From positions 9,315,001 through 9,379,000 of the forward strand of contig WHVY01000002.1 of the NCBI GenBank assembly GCA_022266195.1: a DNA stretch of 64,000 bases, read 5' to 3'. Under the pieces are notes generated by a model. It saw only the letters and a program-made list of their open reading frames with translations. It was not told where the DNA came from and did no database searches. Of this stretch, positions 49,507 through 64,000 are shown piece by piece. This DNA is from Tetranychus cinnabarinus (lineage: Eukaryota > Arthropoda > Arachnida > Trombidiformes > Tetranychidae). Every line of letters begins with the position of its first letter. Within the stretch, counting starts at the first letter, position 1. The translations under genes and the position numbers were made by a program.

Positions 49507-52500
49507 TTATCATTTTTTCCCCAAACAAACTTGATGGTGGTACGCAATGAGTCGACTATTGTTCATCACTTTTTAGCCTATCAAACGTCAACAAATCGCT
49601 TTTTATTTTACTCAAAGTGCCCTTAGCGCAAATTTTGCCAAAGAGAGGAAAACAAACCTCCAAAAGTACGACTGCATAATGTATCAATATTAATGTCCTT
49701 GCTTTCTTATCTCACAGATATCAAAACGACAGCGAATGAAAGAGTTTTCACAACATTGTACACGAAAATAAGTTACGAATCAATTAATGGTCGGACTGTA
49801 TTGATCATGAATTAAACTCACCTTATCAATGTCATTATTTTGATTCATTAACGAGGTCATAACCCAAACTTGGACAAGAGCGAAGCGAAGAGAGGCAAAG
49901 ACCAACAAATAACATTTACGACAGTTCAATATCGATTAAACCGTTTATATCAAATTTAGGATTCTATTTAATTATAAATATATCAACAAGTAATTAAGTT
50001 AACACGAAAAAAGATGGCATAAGGAATACAATTAGGAGCAGTGATTGAATGTCTTCTCATGTTTTTACCTTCAATTGAAGGGATGAATTATTTCAGATGA
50101 AATTGAGCATAAAGTGGGACATTGAGTCGGTGAAATAAGATTGAGAGGAACTATCAAAAGATTGGAAATGAGCTATGTATTAGAGGAAAGCTAATCTGTC
50201 ACAGGGTTGATTCAGATTAATGCATGGTAAAATGAAAGAGGATAAAAAAAGGAAAGAGTAAGCAAATGAAATATATTGTTTGCCAACATTCAAATTGAAT
50301 CATGATAATATATTATGATAACTTAATAAAGTAACTTTCAACAAAGTTGAATTACATTACACAGCAATTATTAATATGTAATATCAATTTTATTATTATT
50401 GTTGTTATTTATCTGTTTACTTGCGTTTGTTTTCAATCTCCAACTGAATGAAAAATTGAACAATAATCTATTATCTCTTATACAAATGAAAGTGATATAT
50501 GGTTATAATTTACATTGGACAAACTTTCAATTGCTTATAAATGTTAACATACAAAAGCATTTGTTGTTTTGACTTCAGGGAATTGATGAACAAATAAAAA
50601 AGAAATTCAGGTTAACTTGTTTCTTCTTGTTTCTCTTCTTCCTCTTCTTCCCTTTCATCCTTGTCTCCATCTTTTCATTTCAACAAATTGACTTAAACTA
50701 TCACCAGTGAAACTCAATACAAGCAAAGTAACAGTTCTTTAGGATATGGATCATTAGATGAGATTAACTTTGATTTGCATGTAAAAAGTCCCATTATTTA
50801 ACCAATTGGTTCCAATCAAATGATTTTAATCGAGTAATAACACCAAAAGCACTTAAAAATTGCTGGTTAAATAATTAGTTACAATATCAGTAAAAGATCA
50901 TACGGCATCATCAGCAACGGAAAAATCACATTAATCAGAATACTCCAGGATTTATCAAATAAACTTGTTTGATTCCAATCTTATTTCCATGTCTTTCAAT
51001 ACTGGAGTGATTTTGCCTGTAAATTAAATAAATGATAAAGTTATTAATCAATAAAACACAGCAAGAAATAAAAATGTAAATCAAAATGGCAAACACCAGA
51101 AATCAAAACATCTAAAAGCAAGGCCTTACCATAGAAAGTCCCAATCAATAGTCACCATTTGAAGTTTCCTCATTGGCAATACAAAATACATTTGATTAAA
51201 TGATACAACCACAAATAATAATGATGTCAATAATTAAATTAATAAATGATTTAAACAATTTACACAGGCAAAAACAAGAAACATAAACGAGGAATGGGGA
51301 AACATTGAAGATGCCGTGATATAAACACAAGGTATCTTTTTTTATAACAAAGCAATAATTGAATAATATTAACAATAACTAACTTGACTCGCCTTATTAT
51401 CATCCGTAAATTATCAGTTCTATAGGATCTTCATGGTTATAGGGTTTTCTTAAAGATGTTCAAGAGGTTGAAGGGAAACAACTGAAGGTAATAATAATAA
51501 CTGGCGATGCAAGATAAAGATGAAAAAAAGGTGAGTTTATAGAGCTTAAAAATGATATTTTGTTTTGTCAGGTTAACCCATAACTGTGAGTGAGTGAGTG
51601 AGTTTATGTTATCATCACATCTCTTCATTATTATTTGATAAATATATGAGTTTATGTCCAAAGAGTTTCCTTTTGTCACCAATGATCCTTACTCGAATCA
51701 TTTGTGTATAATATTGATAGCATGAAAAAAATATATATCTTAATTCACAACATACAAATTGACTTGTTATTAGGTGCTTTTAGGTAATAAAAGGAGGAAG
51801 AGATGAAGAGAGATGGAGGAAGGAAGGGAGGAAATGTTAGAGGTAACTGCAATTGGTTAATAGGATGAAACTATTTGAGCATGGAATATGGTTTCAACTC
51901 AATCTTGACTCTCTTTTTTTCCTGTATAGAACCAAGTCTTTAACTGAAGATGAAAAAAAGAGGATGAATTGTATTTATGGTTGATATGATTCAATTTGAA
52001 TTATTATTATTAGTATTATGTACATTTATGTACACACATAGTTAGATTGATGATTCTATCAAAATATTAGTTCATAATCATCATCATCATCATAATATTA
52101 TTCATTGATTATCATTTTACCATTTTTTTGATAAATATTTCATTACACATTAGTTAGAATCAAAAATGGCGCCTTTGGTTGTTACCTTTTCTCCTTTACG
52201 TTGGTAAGCTGTTGGCAGGTCAATACAGATGAAGGGAAACAACGAGAATTAAGTTGCCGTCTAATCGTTTCTTTATAGCTTACTGGTCACGCTTTTGTAA
52301 CCTTTTTATCCTCGGCTTTTTTATCTTCATCTTCATCGTCATCCCTGCTTTCCTATCTATATATTGTTGTTACGTTGAAAGATTATCAAGTAAATTGAAT
52401 TGAGAATCATTGAGTTGTTAAACAACAATAGACATTCAGTTACAATATCTTTTCTCTTGTTCACTCTTTTTCCTCTTTCTGTTTTTTTTCGTGCTACCAA

Positions 52501-55500
52501 AGTAATTCACAATAAACTATTCCAGCAATCAACTGTATTACCAATCAACATCAAATTTTATACAGTTAAAGATGTTAACTTTCATCCAATGGTTTATATT
52601 GTATGGATAATGATTCAATTGTATCAACCTCATTCAACCATAATAGTGATAAATAATAAGTCCTTCTTATAATAATCATTCCCATCACCACACCCGTTAT
52701 CATCATCATTATGGACCAGTAAAGATTGCACTCTTTCCAAGTGGTCAAAGCCTTTTAAATAATTTCTCCTATTGTTTTCCAATCATTCCAGTATTACCCA
52801 TTAATGGTCATTTTTGTTTTTAAAACACGCGTCTTAATGACAATTTAGTTTCTCACTTGCTTACTATTAGTGCCTTAATCGATGAATTATGATGAGAGAG
52901 TGAGAGAAAAAAGATTGTCAAATAATTAGGTAAAGTGGTTTACTGAAGAAGAAAATCGCTGTATAAATCAATATGGAAATGGTAATTTATTCAATGTTTG
53001 CCAATTTTGTTTTCAGTTAATGTACGAGTGTATTAATTATGTTTCATGGTTTAATAACAACAATCATATCACAGACTTTATCAATTGTTGCATAAAATTT
53101 GAAAAAATTACGATAAAATTGAAAAGTTTGAACAAATTTGGTGTAAAATGATCATTAAAAGAGGCGCGTTATGTTGCCGCGTGACGCTCAAGAAGCAAGA
53201 TGATCGAGAGTGAAAGTTGAGTTACTCGTGCATCTCTCAACATCATTTATTATTATTGTGATTTTCATTGTTATTATTATTAGTCAGTTTCTATTTTTTG
53301 CGTGTGTGACTCTACAATCTGATTTAAAACCACACTGGGAAAACCTTAATCAATACAATTGCATTGTTATTAAAAGAGATTTGGTTACGTTTAAAGAATC
53401 AAGTCAATTTTTCATTTCCAACCTAACAACTTCACACCTTTCCACCAAATGGATTGAAATCATCAAAGAGATCATCTTTACTGTCATTTTATCCATACAA
53501 TAATGATGATTACATTATTTTAATTTAATCAACTTAATTAATTAGCTAATTAGTAATCTAATGTCACAGGTTTGATTGTAATATATGGTTAGTTATATGT
53601 AATATAAATGTGAAACAAGAGCTAGTTAATTAAAAAAATATATATCAACAAAACTTGAAAGAGTAAAATAATATTTCATTAATTCTTATAACCATGTGTA
53701 ATTAACTTCCATTGAGAGTAAGCTTTTCTTCCTCAACATTTTCCTTTCATCAAATTAACTTGATTTGAATTTAATTTCGTCTATACAATTGTATGTTTCA
53801 TGGGGTGATTAATTAATTGGTAAATGACAAGGTGAATATTAATGCATCTAAAATGATGAAAAAGCTAAGTAAGTTGACAAATATAACACTGAAACCAGCA
53901 TAGAGATGAATAAGTGACAGTATTGATTATTGTTATTAATTGTTGTCTCCTTTTATCTGATTGATGATTGATCATTTTTGAAATAATTGATTGTCTTGAT
54001 GTTTAAATTGAAACGAAAGCCTTCATCGATGATCACCAAAAATATCAGGCTTAACTCATGTAATGGATAATGTCCGCATTTTGTTTACTGAGCCAGATAC
54101 CGATTATACAGGATTTGGAGAGTTATAAAACCACTTGAATGACAATCTAATTTGATTTAACAATCAAAAGGCTCGTGGCAATGACAATGGGTAAAATCCG
54201 GATTAACAAAACAGGTCAACATTAACCTCAATCGGAAGCCGCTGGTAAACAGTTGATTTTATCCCTAAGAAATGGCAAGAGAAAGAAAAAAGGAATTAAC
54301 TTGAATGAATTGGATTAATTGTTAATGGATAAGAAAGTAAGGTCGATGAATGAAAATTTAAATGTAAACCAGACAATCAAAATGGCCATCCATCATATTC
54401 ATCATCACCATCATCAATCCGAGACACGTTCGCGAAACAATCCAATTAATCCTTCAATTCGTTGTCCAATAAACACTGAACCATTGAGATTAAAATACAT
54501 CATCAATATTTTCTGCTGATTAACTCGATAACAATCAATAAATGGAAACGCTTAAGGCAACAGTTTACATAATAAATAAACACAAGCAGCAAAAAAAAGA
54601 TAAACTTAAATCTAAAGTCAAAATCAGCTAAACATTAGCTGATTGAATGAATACACAAATGATGAAAATTTAAAAAAGCACAACAATCAGTGAAAAACAT
54701 AGTGTAAGTAAAAAGAGATTAACTGTTATAGTCGCGTGTTTCTGATCATAACAGGTAATGTAAATAAGTTAACAAAAAATTAATTATATTCCCTTGAATT
54801 AAATTATTAGAAGGCTAAAGTTGAAAAATTGAGCCATTAATTTGATGAATATTGCTTTCTTTTTTTATGTGTGCTTGCGTCTGTTTATCAGTGCGTGTGT
54901 CTGTTGAGGTGATTTCAATGAATGGAGGTTATTATTTCAATTGTACAATGAATTTACTGCATTTTTTTACTTTGCTTTGTATATTGTCTAATTGCTGTTT
55001 ACTGATTGTTGTTTACATTGGGATGAATTGAAGCATCAATCCTGTTCATTGGGTTTCTAAGGTTGTTTCAGCCACAATTGGCTTCAATTGTAAAATAGCT
55101 TTTTACGGTCAATTCTTTATCAATCAATCAAATTGTTTCCATTTTTTGCTCTTCAGTTTGGGATTTTGTTTTTAGATCATGTTGATGTTGATGATGATGC
55201 AGTCCTAAAAAGTCCTAGGGAGTGAGGAGGGTGATCAACCAAGCAAAGGCAATATATAACTAAATAATGATAACAATAAAAATAATAATGATTATTATGA
55301 TAATATCACCGGCACTTTCCTCGCAATGAACAAAAAAAACTTACAGTGTTAGATTGTTGGCATCAGATTGATTAGTCTTTCTGGATAATGCGATAATGTG
55401 GAGACTAAATCATCATGGTTAAATAAACTTATTACAAATGATGATGATTTGATTATTAGGAAATCAAATTAAAATGTAACCAGCTGTCAGTTGTTAAAAT

Positions 55501-58500
55501 CAAGTCAATAATCATTTCATCCATTATCAACGGTAATTGACTCAAATTTAGGCAAAGTAAACTGTAAAGAACAATATTGAAATGAAAAAAATAAGATTAG
55601 TTGAATTTGCTGTTAATTATCATGAATTAGGTGAAAATTGTAACGATGATAATAAGCAGAAGAAGAAGAAATTGATTGCGAGGGAAAATTAACTAACTTT
55701 TGATTCGATGGTTGGTAACAATATGAAAATGTAATATTGTTAACATTAACATTGTCTGTTAGTTATTCATCGCCTCATTACCATGTAATTCAATTGACTT
55801 GGTTCTTTCATCATTGAATTTTTTTCCTTCTTGTTCATTTTGTTTGCTCTTGATGATTATAATCAAAATTTTAGAGACAATTTCTATAGAATAAACCAAT
55901 TCATTTTCGTCTTTTTTTCTCGTGGGTCAAAATCAAATCACTTTACGCCTTGATTAAATTGCATTATGGTTTCCTTATTTTGTATCTATTGTTGCTTTCC
56001 TTGTTGCTGTTCATGATTGTTGTGACAATAGTAATATTTTGACTGTAACACTCCATGAATCTCGATTAAGTGATATTAAATCAAATTTCTGTACGAGTAG
56101 ACAGTTCAGTTGGTCTGTTTTTCAAATGAAAATCAGTGAATATACCATTTCCATTGCATGTATAATTTTATCTGTAATCCTTTTCAATATTGTCAAATCT
56201 CATTTCAATGCAGACTTTCATCCTCCATGTAATGCTGTTGATGATAATAATAAAACCTGAAATAATGTAAAGAATATTTTTTATGGATTAATGAACAGAA
56301 ATTTCATTTTTGTTTGAACTTTGTTTTTGTTTTTGTTTCTTCTGTCTGACACCTTTTCAAAAGACACTTCAATTCAAACTATTAAACCAAATATTATTCA
56401 ATCAAATTTTCATTTTAATCTGAAAAACTGAATAAAGAGAGGTGAAAATTGAATCAGTTTTTGGTTCACCAATTTACCTTTTTTTTCATTATTCCTCTCA
56501 AAATTTTCTTCTTCAATCGCATTTTCTGTAAATTCACCAAAACCAAGTCTTATTGCATCTTATTGTATCATCAAGAAAATAGACTTAAAAGAGATCAACT
56601 GAGAATAATATGAAAATTTATCATTGTTAATTGTCGTAGTTAACTTTTCTGTTGACGTTTTTGTAGTTGGAATGTATTTCAACTTGCCAGCAATTGATTA
56701 AAACATTCATCTTGTAGTTATATAATAGCATTTATTTTTATTACCTGAACAAAGTAAAGTTGATTAACTTTTCGTTGGCTAACCCGATCCAATTGAACTC
56801 TCGAGTCTCATAAAGCAAGGTTTACTAATTTCAGTTGCAATTAAGAGTAACCCTGATTAAATCCTTTTGCAATAGTCATTCTCTGTTGTCACACATCAAT
56901 CTGTCCATACATCAAACGGCTCATTGATTGATAAAATGGTACACGGATTGATTGGGTTTTATGGCAACACGAAAACATGCAAAAGATGAACCATTTGAAG
57001 CTCTTCTTGTCTATTTCACCAACTCGATAATAATTAAGGTTAATTGTTGTATGATCAACCCTTTCCACTCTTGTTGCTCCTTAGGAAACTTTGCTTCTCC
57101 TGTTTCACTGGGAATTGTTCAGCAACTTTCCATCCTGCAACTCGTCTTTTGGTAAGATTGATTTCTTAATGGTAACAACCTTGATCCTCGTTAATCTTGA
57201 GAATGAAAAAGTAGACATCTTATTATTGTGATATTAGTCTTATGGGAATAATAATGATGAAAAAGGTTTCCATCATCTTAGCGGAAAAATGATTGAGTCG
57301 AGATTGAAAGAGGTAAGATGGGGAGGATGAACATGTTTCAGTAACTTACCTTTGAAAATATATTAACCATATTATATTTTTGATGAAATTTATCAACTCT
57401 GAGGTTCCTTTTTCCTGAATATAAAAAGGAGACAAAAAATGAAACTGATTAAGTAACTCAATTTTAACCAGAAAATGAAATAATATATTTAATTTACATG
57501 GAAGGGAAATTATCAACTAATTTGATTAAATAAAGTATTGGAATGAGCTTTGCTAACATTGACATTGCTATGGTTGAATAAACTAGAATGGTTTAATTAA
57601 TCAATTATGTACAAACAATGACAATCAACGGTTTAAACTTTTATGTTATGATTAAGACTATAGTTTATTGTCTCTCTTTAACAATTTAATCAACAATTTA
57701 CAAGCAGTTTAATGATGTATTTCATCAATTGCTTTGTGTTCATAAAATTGAGACAAAACGCTTTGTTTAAATAGAAACAAGCATTTCTAAAGATTTCAAT
57801 GATTAAAAACACTTCTGGATGATAGAAATTTAATTCAACTAATATTCAACAAGCAACTAATCAATTTGCAAATTCAAATCATGATATAATTATAATAATG
57901 TAAACCTGAATGAGTTTACATCAAAAACTCGGGATTGATTGAAGGTATTCATCATTAGCGATCTTTCCTGTAATGAAAAGGTTTGAAGGGTTGAAAGCTA
58001 TTAGTAAATTATTGACTATTTTTGATCATTATAACCATCATTTATACTCGTGAGAAAAGATGTAAACTTATTTCTTTACCTTTTCCTTGTCTTCAATTTT
58101 CAATGGATTATAACCATCATCAGCACCATCCTCATCGTTATCATCATTATTTTTCATGTTCATCTACTCCCAGAGCTGTAGATCCCTCTTGGTTGTTCAA
58201 ACTGTTGTCTCCATGAAAAGTAAATTTATCACTATCAAGTCAAGTCCTAAAATGAAAGATAAACTATCAAAGATTAATAAAGTTAAAAGGTTGATTTGGA
58301 TGATCAAATGGTACAATTAAATGATTATCCAAAAGTATCCATCTCCTGATGATGATTATGATCATAGTCACAAATTGGACTGATTACCTTATCCAGTGGA
58401 AATGGAAGATGATCGACAAAATGAGATGAGCAATCATCTTCTTGTACCTTATATCTTGGTAAACAAGTCCAACAAGTAAACTGGCAAGATGCAAGTCCAA

Positions 58501-61500
58501 ATAAAATTAACTGATCAACTGAATCAACAATTTGTCTTCCATGGATGTATATTTACTCGTTTGTCCAGTCTTTTTTTGGCACAAGGGTTTTTCATAATGA
58601 TGATTATGATGATAGTGATCATCATAAAAAGAATCATTACCATCAACAATATTTGGCGATCACAACATTTTCCTTTGGCTTTCCATGTTGATGTTTCGAC
58701 TTATTCAACCAACGAACCATTCATTTAATCTCTATTGGGAAAAAGGTAAAAACAGATAAAAGGATCATTAATTAAATAATATTAGACTAACCATTGGTCA
58801 TCTCGCAAAACATATCCAATTCTCTTCACTCATACATACATATAAAAGTAAATCAATTGATCCATTCGTTTAATTATCTTACCTTATTGTACTTTCACTG
58901 TATGACCAACATTGTCTTGACCATTACTCTAGCTTTTGTCTTGTTTTTCCATGTTGTGTTTATTCAGGGTTTCCAGGGTTAACTTTAGTTTAACCATTTT
59001 CTTGCTGCTAATGCTTATTTAATTTGATCATTTGCTTTGTCATCATCATCATCATCCATGAAATGGTTCATCATTGTCTTTTCCTTCAAAAATTGCAATA
59101 ACCAAACCCAAAAGGACGAGATCTTCTGATCGGTTTCGTTTTGTTTTTCCAATCAAACAACATAATCTGACTAATTTGTAAATCACTAACACAAAATGTA
59201 TACTGTGATACCATTGAATGTATTACATTACAAGAAGTCTTTGTGGCCAACACAAGTAAAATGTGATTCAAGTTGTAGTTAATTTAAATCAATCCAAGTG
59301 AAGATCTAGAACAATGTCAGTTAATTGAGTGGTAAACTTGAGATCACATTTACCATTGTTAAGCAGCAGACCTTAGATAGCAATTAAGTTGAACAACCAG
59401 TTAATTGATGTATTGATAGATGGTTAGAAAAGTATCATATTTCGTATCGTCTGCCATGTAAATGTGAATACAGATAACAAGAAAAACAAAGTTTCACAAG
59501 ATGTACAAAGAGATGAACCAGAAACCTAACGCACAGTAAAAAGATCATTTAATCAGCGTCAGTCTCAGTTACCAAATTAAAGTTAATTAGTAAATTAATA
59601 CTAGAAAGTTAGCATTAAAGTTGAGCTTATAGATTTTTCAGACAGATAAAGCTATTGCTTAACCCTTAACAACAAAACCAGACAAAGCTAGTTACAATGT
59701 GAGCGGAAAAATTAAACTTTTTCAATTACTGCTTTCCAGCCATTCAAGTGTTGACCCAACATGTCAATAAACTTCTACATTTTGTTTTCATTTGTTGATT
59801 ATATCATCAAAAAGTGAATTGTAGTTAATTCAACGGTTAAATTGGTGTGAAATGAATCTATTTAAACTGAAACCACCTTGGATCACCATTTATTACCCGT
59901 AAATTGAATCATTACAAATGGTAAGTCAACATTTCCAAAAAAAAGCTAAACCTTTAGTAGCAAAAAAACCCTTTCATACTGACTTACAACAATAACAATA
60001 ACAATTATCTTAATGATATCAAATGGTATAAATTATTGTGCTACTCAATTTAAGATAACAAATAATCAAGACTACCTATGGAAGGCAAAAAATGGATCCA
60101 GGTCAAGTATAATATATTAATTTAGCGTTCTCAATTACAATTGATTCAAATTCACAATTACTAATGATATTTTACTCTTTCTCTCAAGTGGCAGGTCATA
60201 ATTCACCCCTTTTATTATTATCCTATCAACAACTACAGATTGTCTCCTCTCGGGTGGCCATTTCACCATTACAAGGGTTTTTCTAGGATTATAGACATGA
60301 CATATTTTTTGATGTATGGTCCACCACCATTGTCCACTTGATTGCTGTCCTAAAGAGCAGAGGGAAAAATGAGACTAACAAATGGATATTAGTGTTGAAA
60401 GGTATTGAAAGTCATAATTCAAAGGGGTTATTTGCTGCAATTGACCAGTATTAATAAGGGAACCCAAGAGTCAAAAGATTTTTGTGTACAAATAATGTGT
60501 AAAGTGGACTGTTGAAAAGGCGATTTCCTGTTAATGATCTTTGAATCTGTTTGTTATTTTGCTACAAATTGGCTGTAATTTATGTCTCCATTTTTACTTC
60601 TTATGGATAATCAAACCCTCAAGACACTGTTATTAGCATATTTCAACAAATGAGCCAAGCAAACGCCATCCAAAAGATCTTGATAATCAATGTCCCTAGA
60701 AATGGTGTTTTGATTTACGTTTATTTGTAATACAAGTACAGATTTCAGTTAAATATCCATATTAATGTATAACATTCATTAATTTGGCCTGATAAGTATT
60801 CAAACAACTTGCTTTCTCTATAAAATATCATCACCAAGTATCAAATTACAATACATGGAAGCGATCAAAGTTGATATCTCAATCCCCTCCACAAACGGCT
60901 TTTTGGATCGATTACACAGTTTTTCATACCTCATTTCATACCTTATTTTAAAATTCTCGATTCAAATTAATTTCAATTTACACAAAAGTCAATCCTGTTT
61001 CCTTAGGTTCTACTAAAGTTTGATAGTATAAGTGTAAAAGGGCCAACGAATGTTCATGCAATGAATAACTTATCATTCTTGCCATTTCAATATCATGCAA
61101 CTTCGATTAGCTGACTATGTTGACTTGGTTTTATTTTTTGTTTCCAATCAACAATCAAGCAAACAAACAATTGTCTAATTTTGCTGTTTTTAAGCCCTTT
61201 CAGGTTCAAAGCCATTAAGAGATTGACAAAATCAATACAAATGACAGACAAAAAAAGCAACAATAAGAAACATTATATCACTTGTAACTCTCAAGACAAT
61301 TGACCAAAACCATGATACTGACCCATTCTTTAGGCTTAATTTTCGTCTTTTTCATTCTTGTTTTTTTTTGCCTTTTCATGTATCAGTCACTTTATACACT
61401 ACCAGTGATACCTTCATCATTATCAACCTTTAGCTGTCGTTGAAGACTGGTCAAACAAACATCTCTATTGCAATGGTTGATATTTATATTGACAACAAAG

Positions 61501-64000
61501 GAAAAAAACCTAATCAATTGATGACTTTACATCCTGAGGATCACAAGGAGGATAGGAAGGAGAGGAAATGGTGACAAGGAGAGGAAGAAAAAGAAAGAAA
61601 GGATTCAAAGGATAATGATGATGCTCAGGATGCTGTTGAAGTGACCTCACGATGAGATGCACTCTATATACAATCAACAACACATATGTTTGTGTGTAAA
61701 CCTGAAAATCACTTGTTAATGATCGATTTAGCCTGTAGATTGTAGATAATTGTTTGCCGTTAATTCGATTAACCATTTCAAGTGGCTTGTTATGTGATAT
61801 TATACATTTAGATTTTACATCTTCCCTTACATTCAAACCTTTTTCAAGTGGCTATCATCCAATCCAATTTCCTATTAATAAATGTACGCACATAAATGTG
61901 TATATTTATTATAGTATCCACTTGAAGACAACACTGAATTTTATACGTTAATGTAATCATGGTAAATGACTATCATTGATTGTTATCGAGTAGAGTTTAA
62001 AGTAAAAATAGATTCTAAAATGATTGAAGTAGCAAAGTGATGGTTATTATTATTATCAATTGAGGTAAGATACAAAAATACAGTTACAATATTTTGATGA
62101 AATTTTTTTTTTAAAATCAATCTTTGTATCCATTTAGCTTGGCATACTTACAACAATCAATGATGGTAATGATTTACAAGGAGGTTTTGAATAGAAACCA
62201 AAATCATCTGTTTTTTGCTTTCTAATTTAAAAGTGATATTAACCTGAAATGGTTAACTAAATTGGATTAGTCCCAGTCTATTATCATTGCCATTATATTG
62301 TGTTTATATGATGATTTTACTGCTTAAATTATTCCCAATCAGTTGACTTAATCTATTAGGATAAGTGTAACCAAATGTAGTAGCAATGGTAGACTGAATA
62401 ACTGAAAAAAAGTAACATAATAGCCAAAAAGATAGCTTTATTAATGGGTGATTAACAAATTATTTTATAAGTGTTAATACATTTTCCTAATGCATGAAAC
62501 CACTTGTAAATCAACAACATCTATTATATTATTGGTTACCAATGAATACGATTAAGATTACTAATCTTGAATTAACTCTATTCTAGTAAAGTTAATCCGA
62601 TTCTATACCTTTAACTGTATACAGATTATGCTCATTTTATTGTAATCAATACTTCTCCTTTTTAAATGTAACTTTTTTTTTCTTGTCCCTTGTTATTATT
62701 TAGGTTGACCATCTTTATTACCTATCATGGACCATTGATCAACTAATCAGTAAATCATTTCATCCTTGGTTCCCTTCCATTGAAAAACTCTGTAACCATT
62801 CTAGTAAGTTTTTTTACATTCAACTTGACTTAAAGTTAAGACTTTAATACCTTTTAAGTTTCCATGTCAAAATGAGTTCAAAAAAAGCTGATTCAATCAG
62901 ATTTTTTTGCCGAATAGTACAAAATTGAATGGATTCATCATTGTAAATTAATTATCAAAACTTGACTGTATTTCAGTCCATCAGCCTTTAGCTAAACAAT
63001 TTAGACAACACAAGTTGAATTCAAAATCAGATTGAATTTACCGCTTCAGTTGACACATGTTTTTTGTCTATATTTAATGAAATCTTTTAGTCAAGTGAAT
63101 ATTGTATATTAATATGTGTGGTTTAGTAATTTATATTTACTTGGTTTGATTAAACGCCCGACATTTCTTAATGGTAACAGTTGTTTGGTTTTAAAGTATA
63201 TCTCGATGGAAAACAAATTGGTACAATTTATCTATTGAAACTAATTTTCATCTATCTTCTTCTCTTTCATCACCTTCAGGTAATTTGATCGTCACCAGTA
63301 TCTTCCAATTGAACCTCGTTAATTTGATATTTCCATTCATTAACCCAACTTGTTCACATGTTAACCTTTTCTTAATTTTACAGTTATCTATTGTGATCCG
63401 GGAATCTCGACATTATCATCGTCAGCCTCATCATTTGTTCCCACCTATTCATTGTCTTGTGTTGACTTGAGAACAAAACAGTCTCTTTTGTTCTCGTTTA
63501 AGTTAACACTAATTCACTGTCTCCATGTTTAAACAAAAGGAAACATTTAACAATTAGTCAATATCAATCCATCCTTTGATGAGCTTTAAATGGAAATTGT
63601 TTTAACAATTGAATTGACAACAATCAAAACAAAAGAGCTTTGCTCATAATTATCATCACAAATTTTGAACAACCTCATCACTTTGATTATCTACTGAAAG
63701 ACTGGTTGGTATTTTGTTTTTTTTATTTGATTACTTCAACGTATTCAATTAGATTTCTCATTCTTTCTCTTTATTATTTAGCAACAAATCAGTCAAACAC
63801 TTGCAACAAACAAATTCAAACATCATCGAGGGAATCAGCAAGTTTACATGGCTTTAATTGAAATGAATTACATTTAAAAACAAAAAAAGCCAGCTCAAGA
63901 TGGAGGAAGAAAAAAAGTCAGCCAACTTCAAACAAGATTAAGAGTAAAAGTAAACTATAGAAAAATCAACAATGATGTCAAATAATCGAATCGAATCAAG
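49507..64000. other. Long gene-poor region
   Basis: About 14.5 kb after the ankyrin gene with no frame I can support as coding. It holds short simple repeats: (GTGA)n at about 51585-51603, CAT runs at 52074-52093 and at 59041-59056, and many ATCATC and TAAT words. Frames of 60-110 codons are present on both strands but have non-ATG starts or no domain and no splice partners. No tRNA-type B box or snRNA was recognised. It may be regulatory DNA or an intron of a gene lying mostly beyond 64000. Confidence 0.5.
51585..51603. repeat. (GTGA)n microsatellite
   Basis: About four and a half GTGA units in the gene-poor region. Simple sequence only. Confidence 0.6.

Noticed and set aside
53210..53503. 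97-codon hydrophobic frame (FIIIVIFIVIIISQFLFF)
   Set aside because: It opens with GTG, not ATG, has no relatives I recognise, and AT-rich DNA readily gives such Ile/Phe-rich frames.
54319..54519. 66-codon frame with an HHIHHHHHQS run
   Set aside because: The His run comes from a CAT repeat; there is no further evidence of a gene.
61510..61836. 108-codon minus-strand frame in the gene-poor region
   Set aside because: Composition is simple (P/S/L/H-rich from a purine-rich stretch), with no domain, no splice partners and a start in poor context.

Overview
The window looks like nuclear DNA of an arthropod, most likely an acariform mite of the spider-mite type. The sequence is strongly AT-rich. 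Genes are split by GT-AG introns, many under 120 bp, and the proteins are clear animal orthologues. The mite assignment is an inference from the overall look, the Egalitarian-type protein and the BTB gene style; a database comparison would settle it. There is no sign of bacterial, organellar or viral sequence.

Layout. 1-1109 (-): PP2A regulator IGBP1/alpha4 (Tap42), running off the left edge. 3050-4152: first copy of a ~1.1 kb dispersed repeat. 4206-12273 (-): histone H3K27 demethylase KDM6A/UTX, 12 coding exons. 13260-14923 (+): cytohesin Arf-GEF, divergent from UTX. 15110-16230: second copy of the dispersed repeat. 16353-18225 (-): Egalitarian-like DEDDy exonuclease-domain protein. 19969-23461 (-): type II membrane protein with a frizzled CRD and four LDLa repeats but no protease. 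27099-30210: an apparently complete Mutator-like (MULE) transposon with an 8-bp target-site duplication. It carries an intact FLYWCH-MULE transposase and an antisense, broken BTB/BACK gene. 35896-36251 and 39209-39624: an inverted repeat pair about 3 kb apart. 39749-47478 (-): NMD kinase SMG1, most of it in one 6.8 kb exon. 48135-49506 (+): small ankyrin-repeat protein, divergent from SMG1. 49507-64000: 14.5 kb with no gene I can support.

The host genes are mostly unrelated housekeeping or regulatory genes: phosphatase assembly, chromatin, Arf traffic, mRNA localisation and mRNA surveillance. Nothing suggests that they form one pathway. Exon-intron models below were built by hand from open frames, splice consensus, phase agreement and remembered family architecture. 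Reading phase closes exactly in every multi-exon gene given.

The most interesting features are the MULE and a short promoter-type motif. The MULE has 15-bp repeat units at both termini and a captured BTB gene with a recent internal duplication. The motif ATAGATGGCA occurs four times exactly and once with one mismatch, mainly upstream of gene starts, and seems over-represented.
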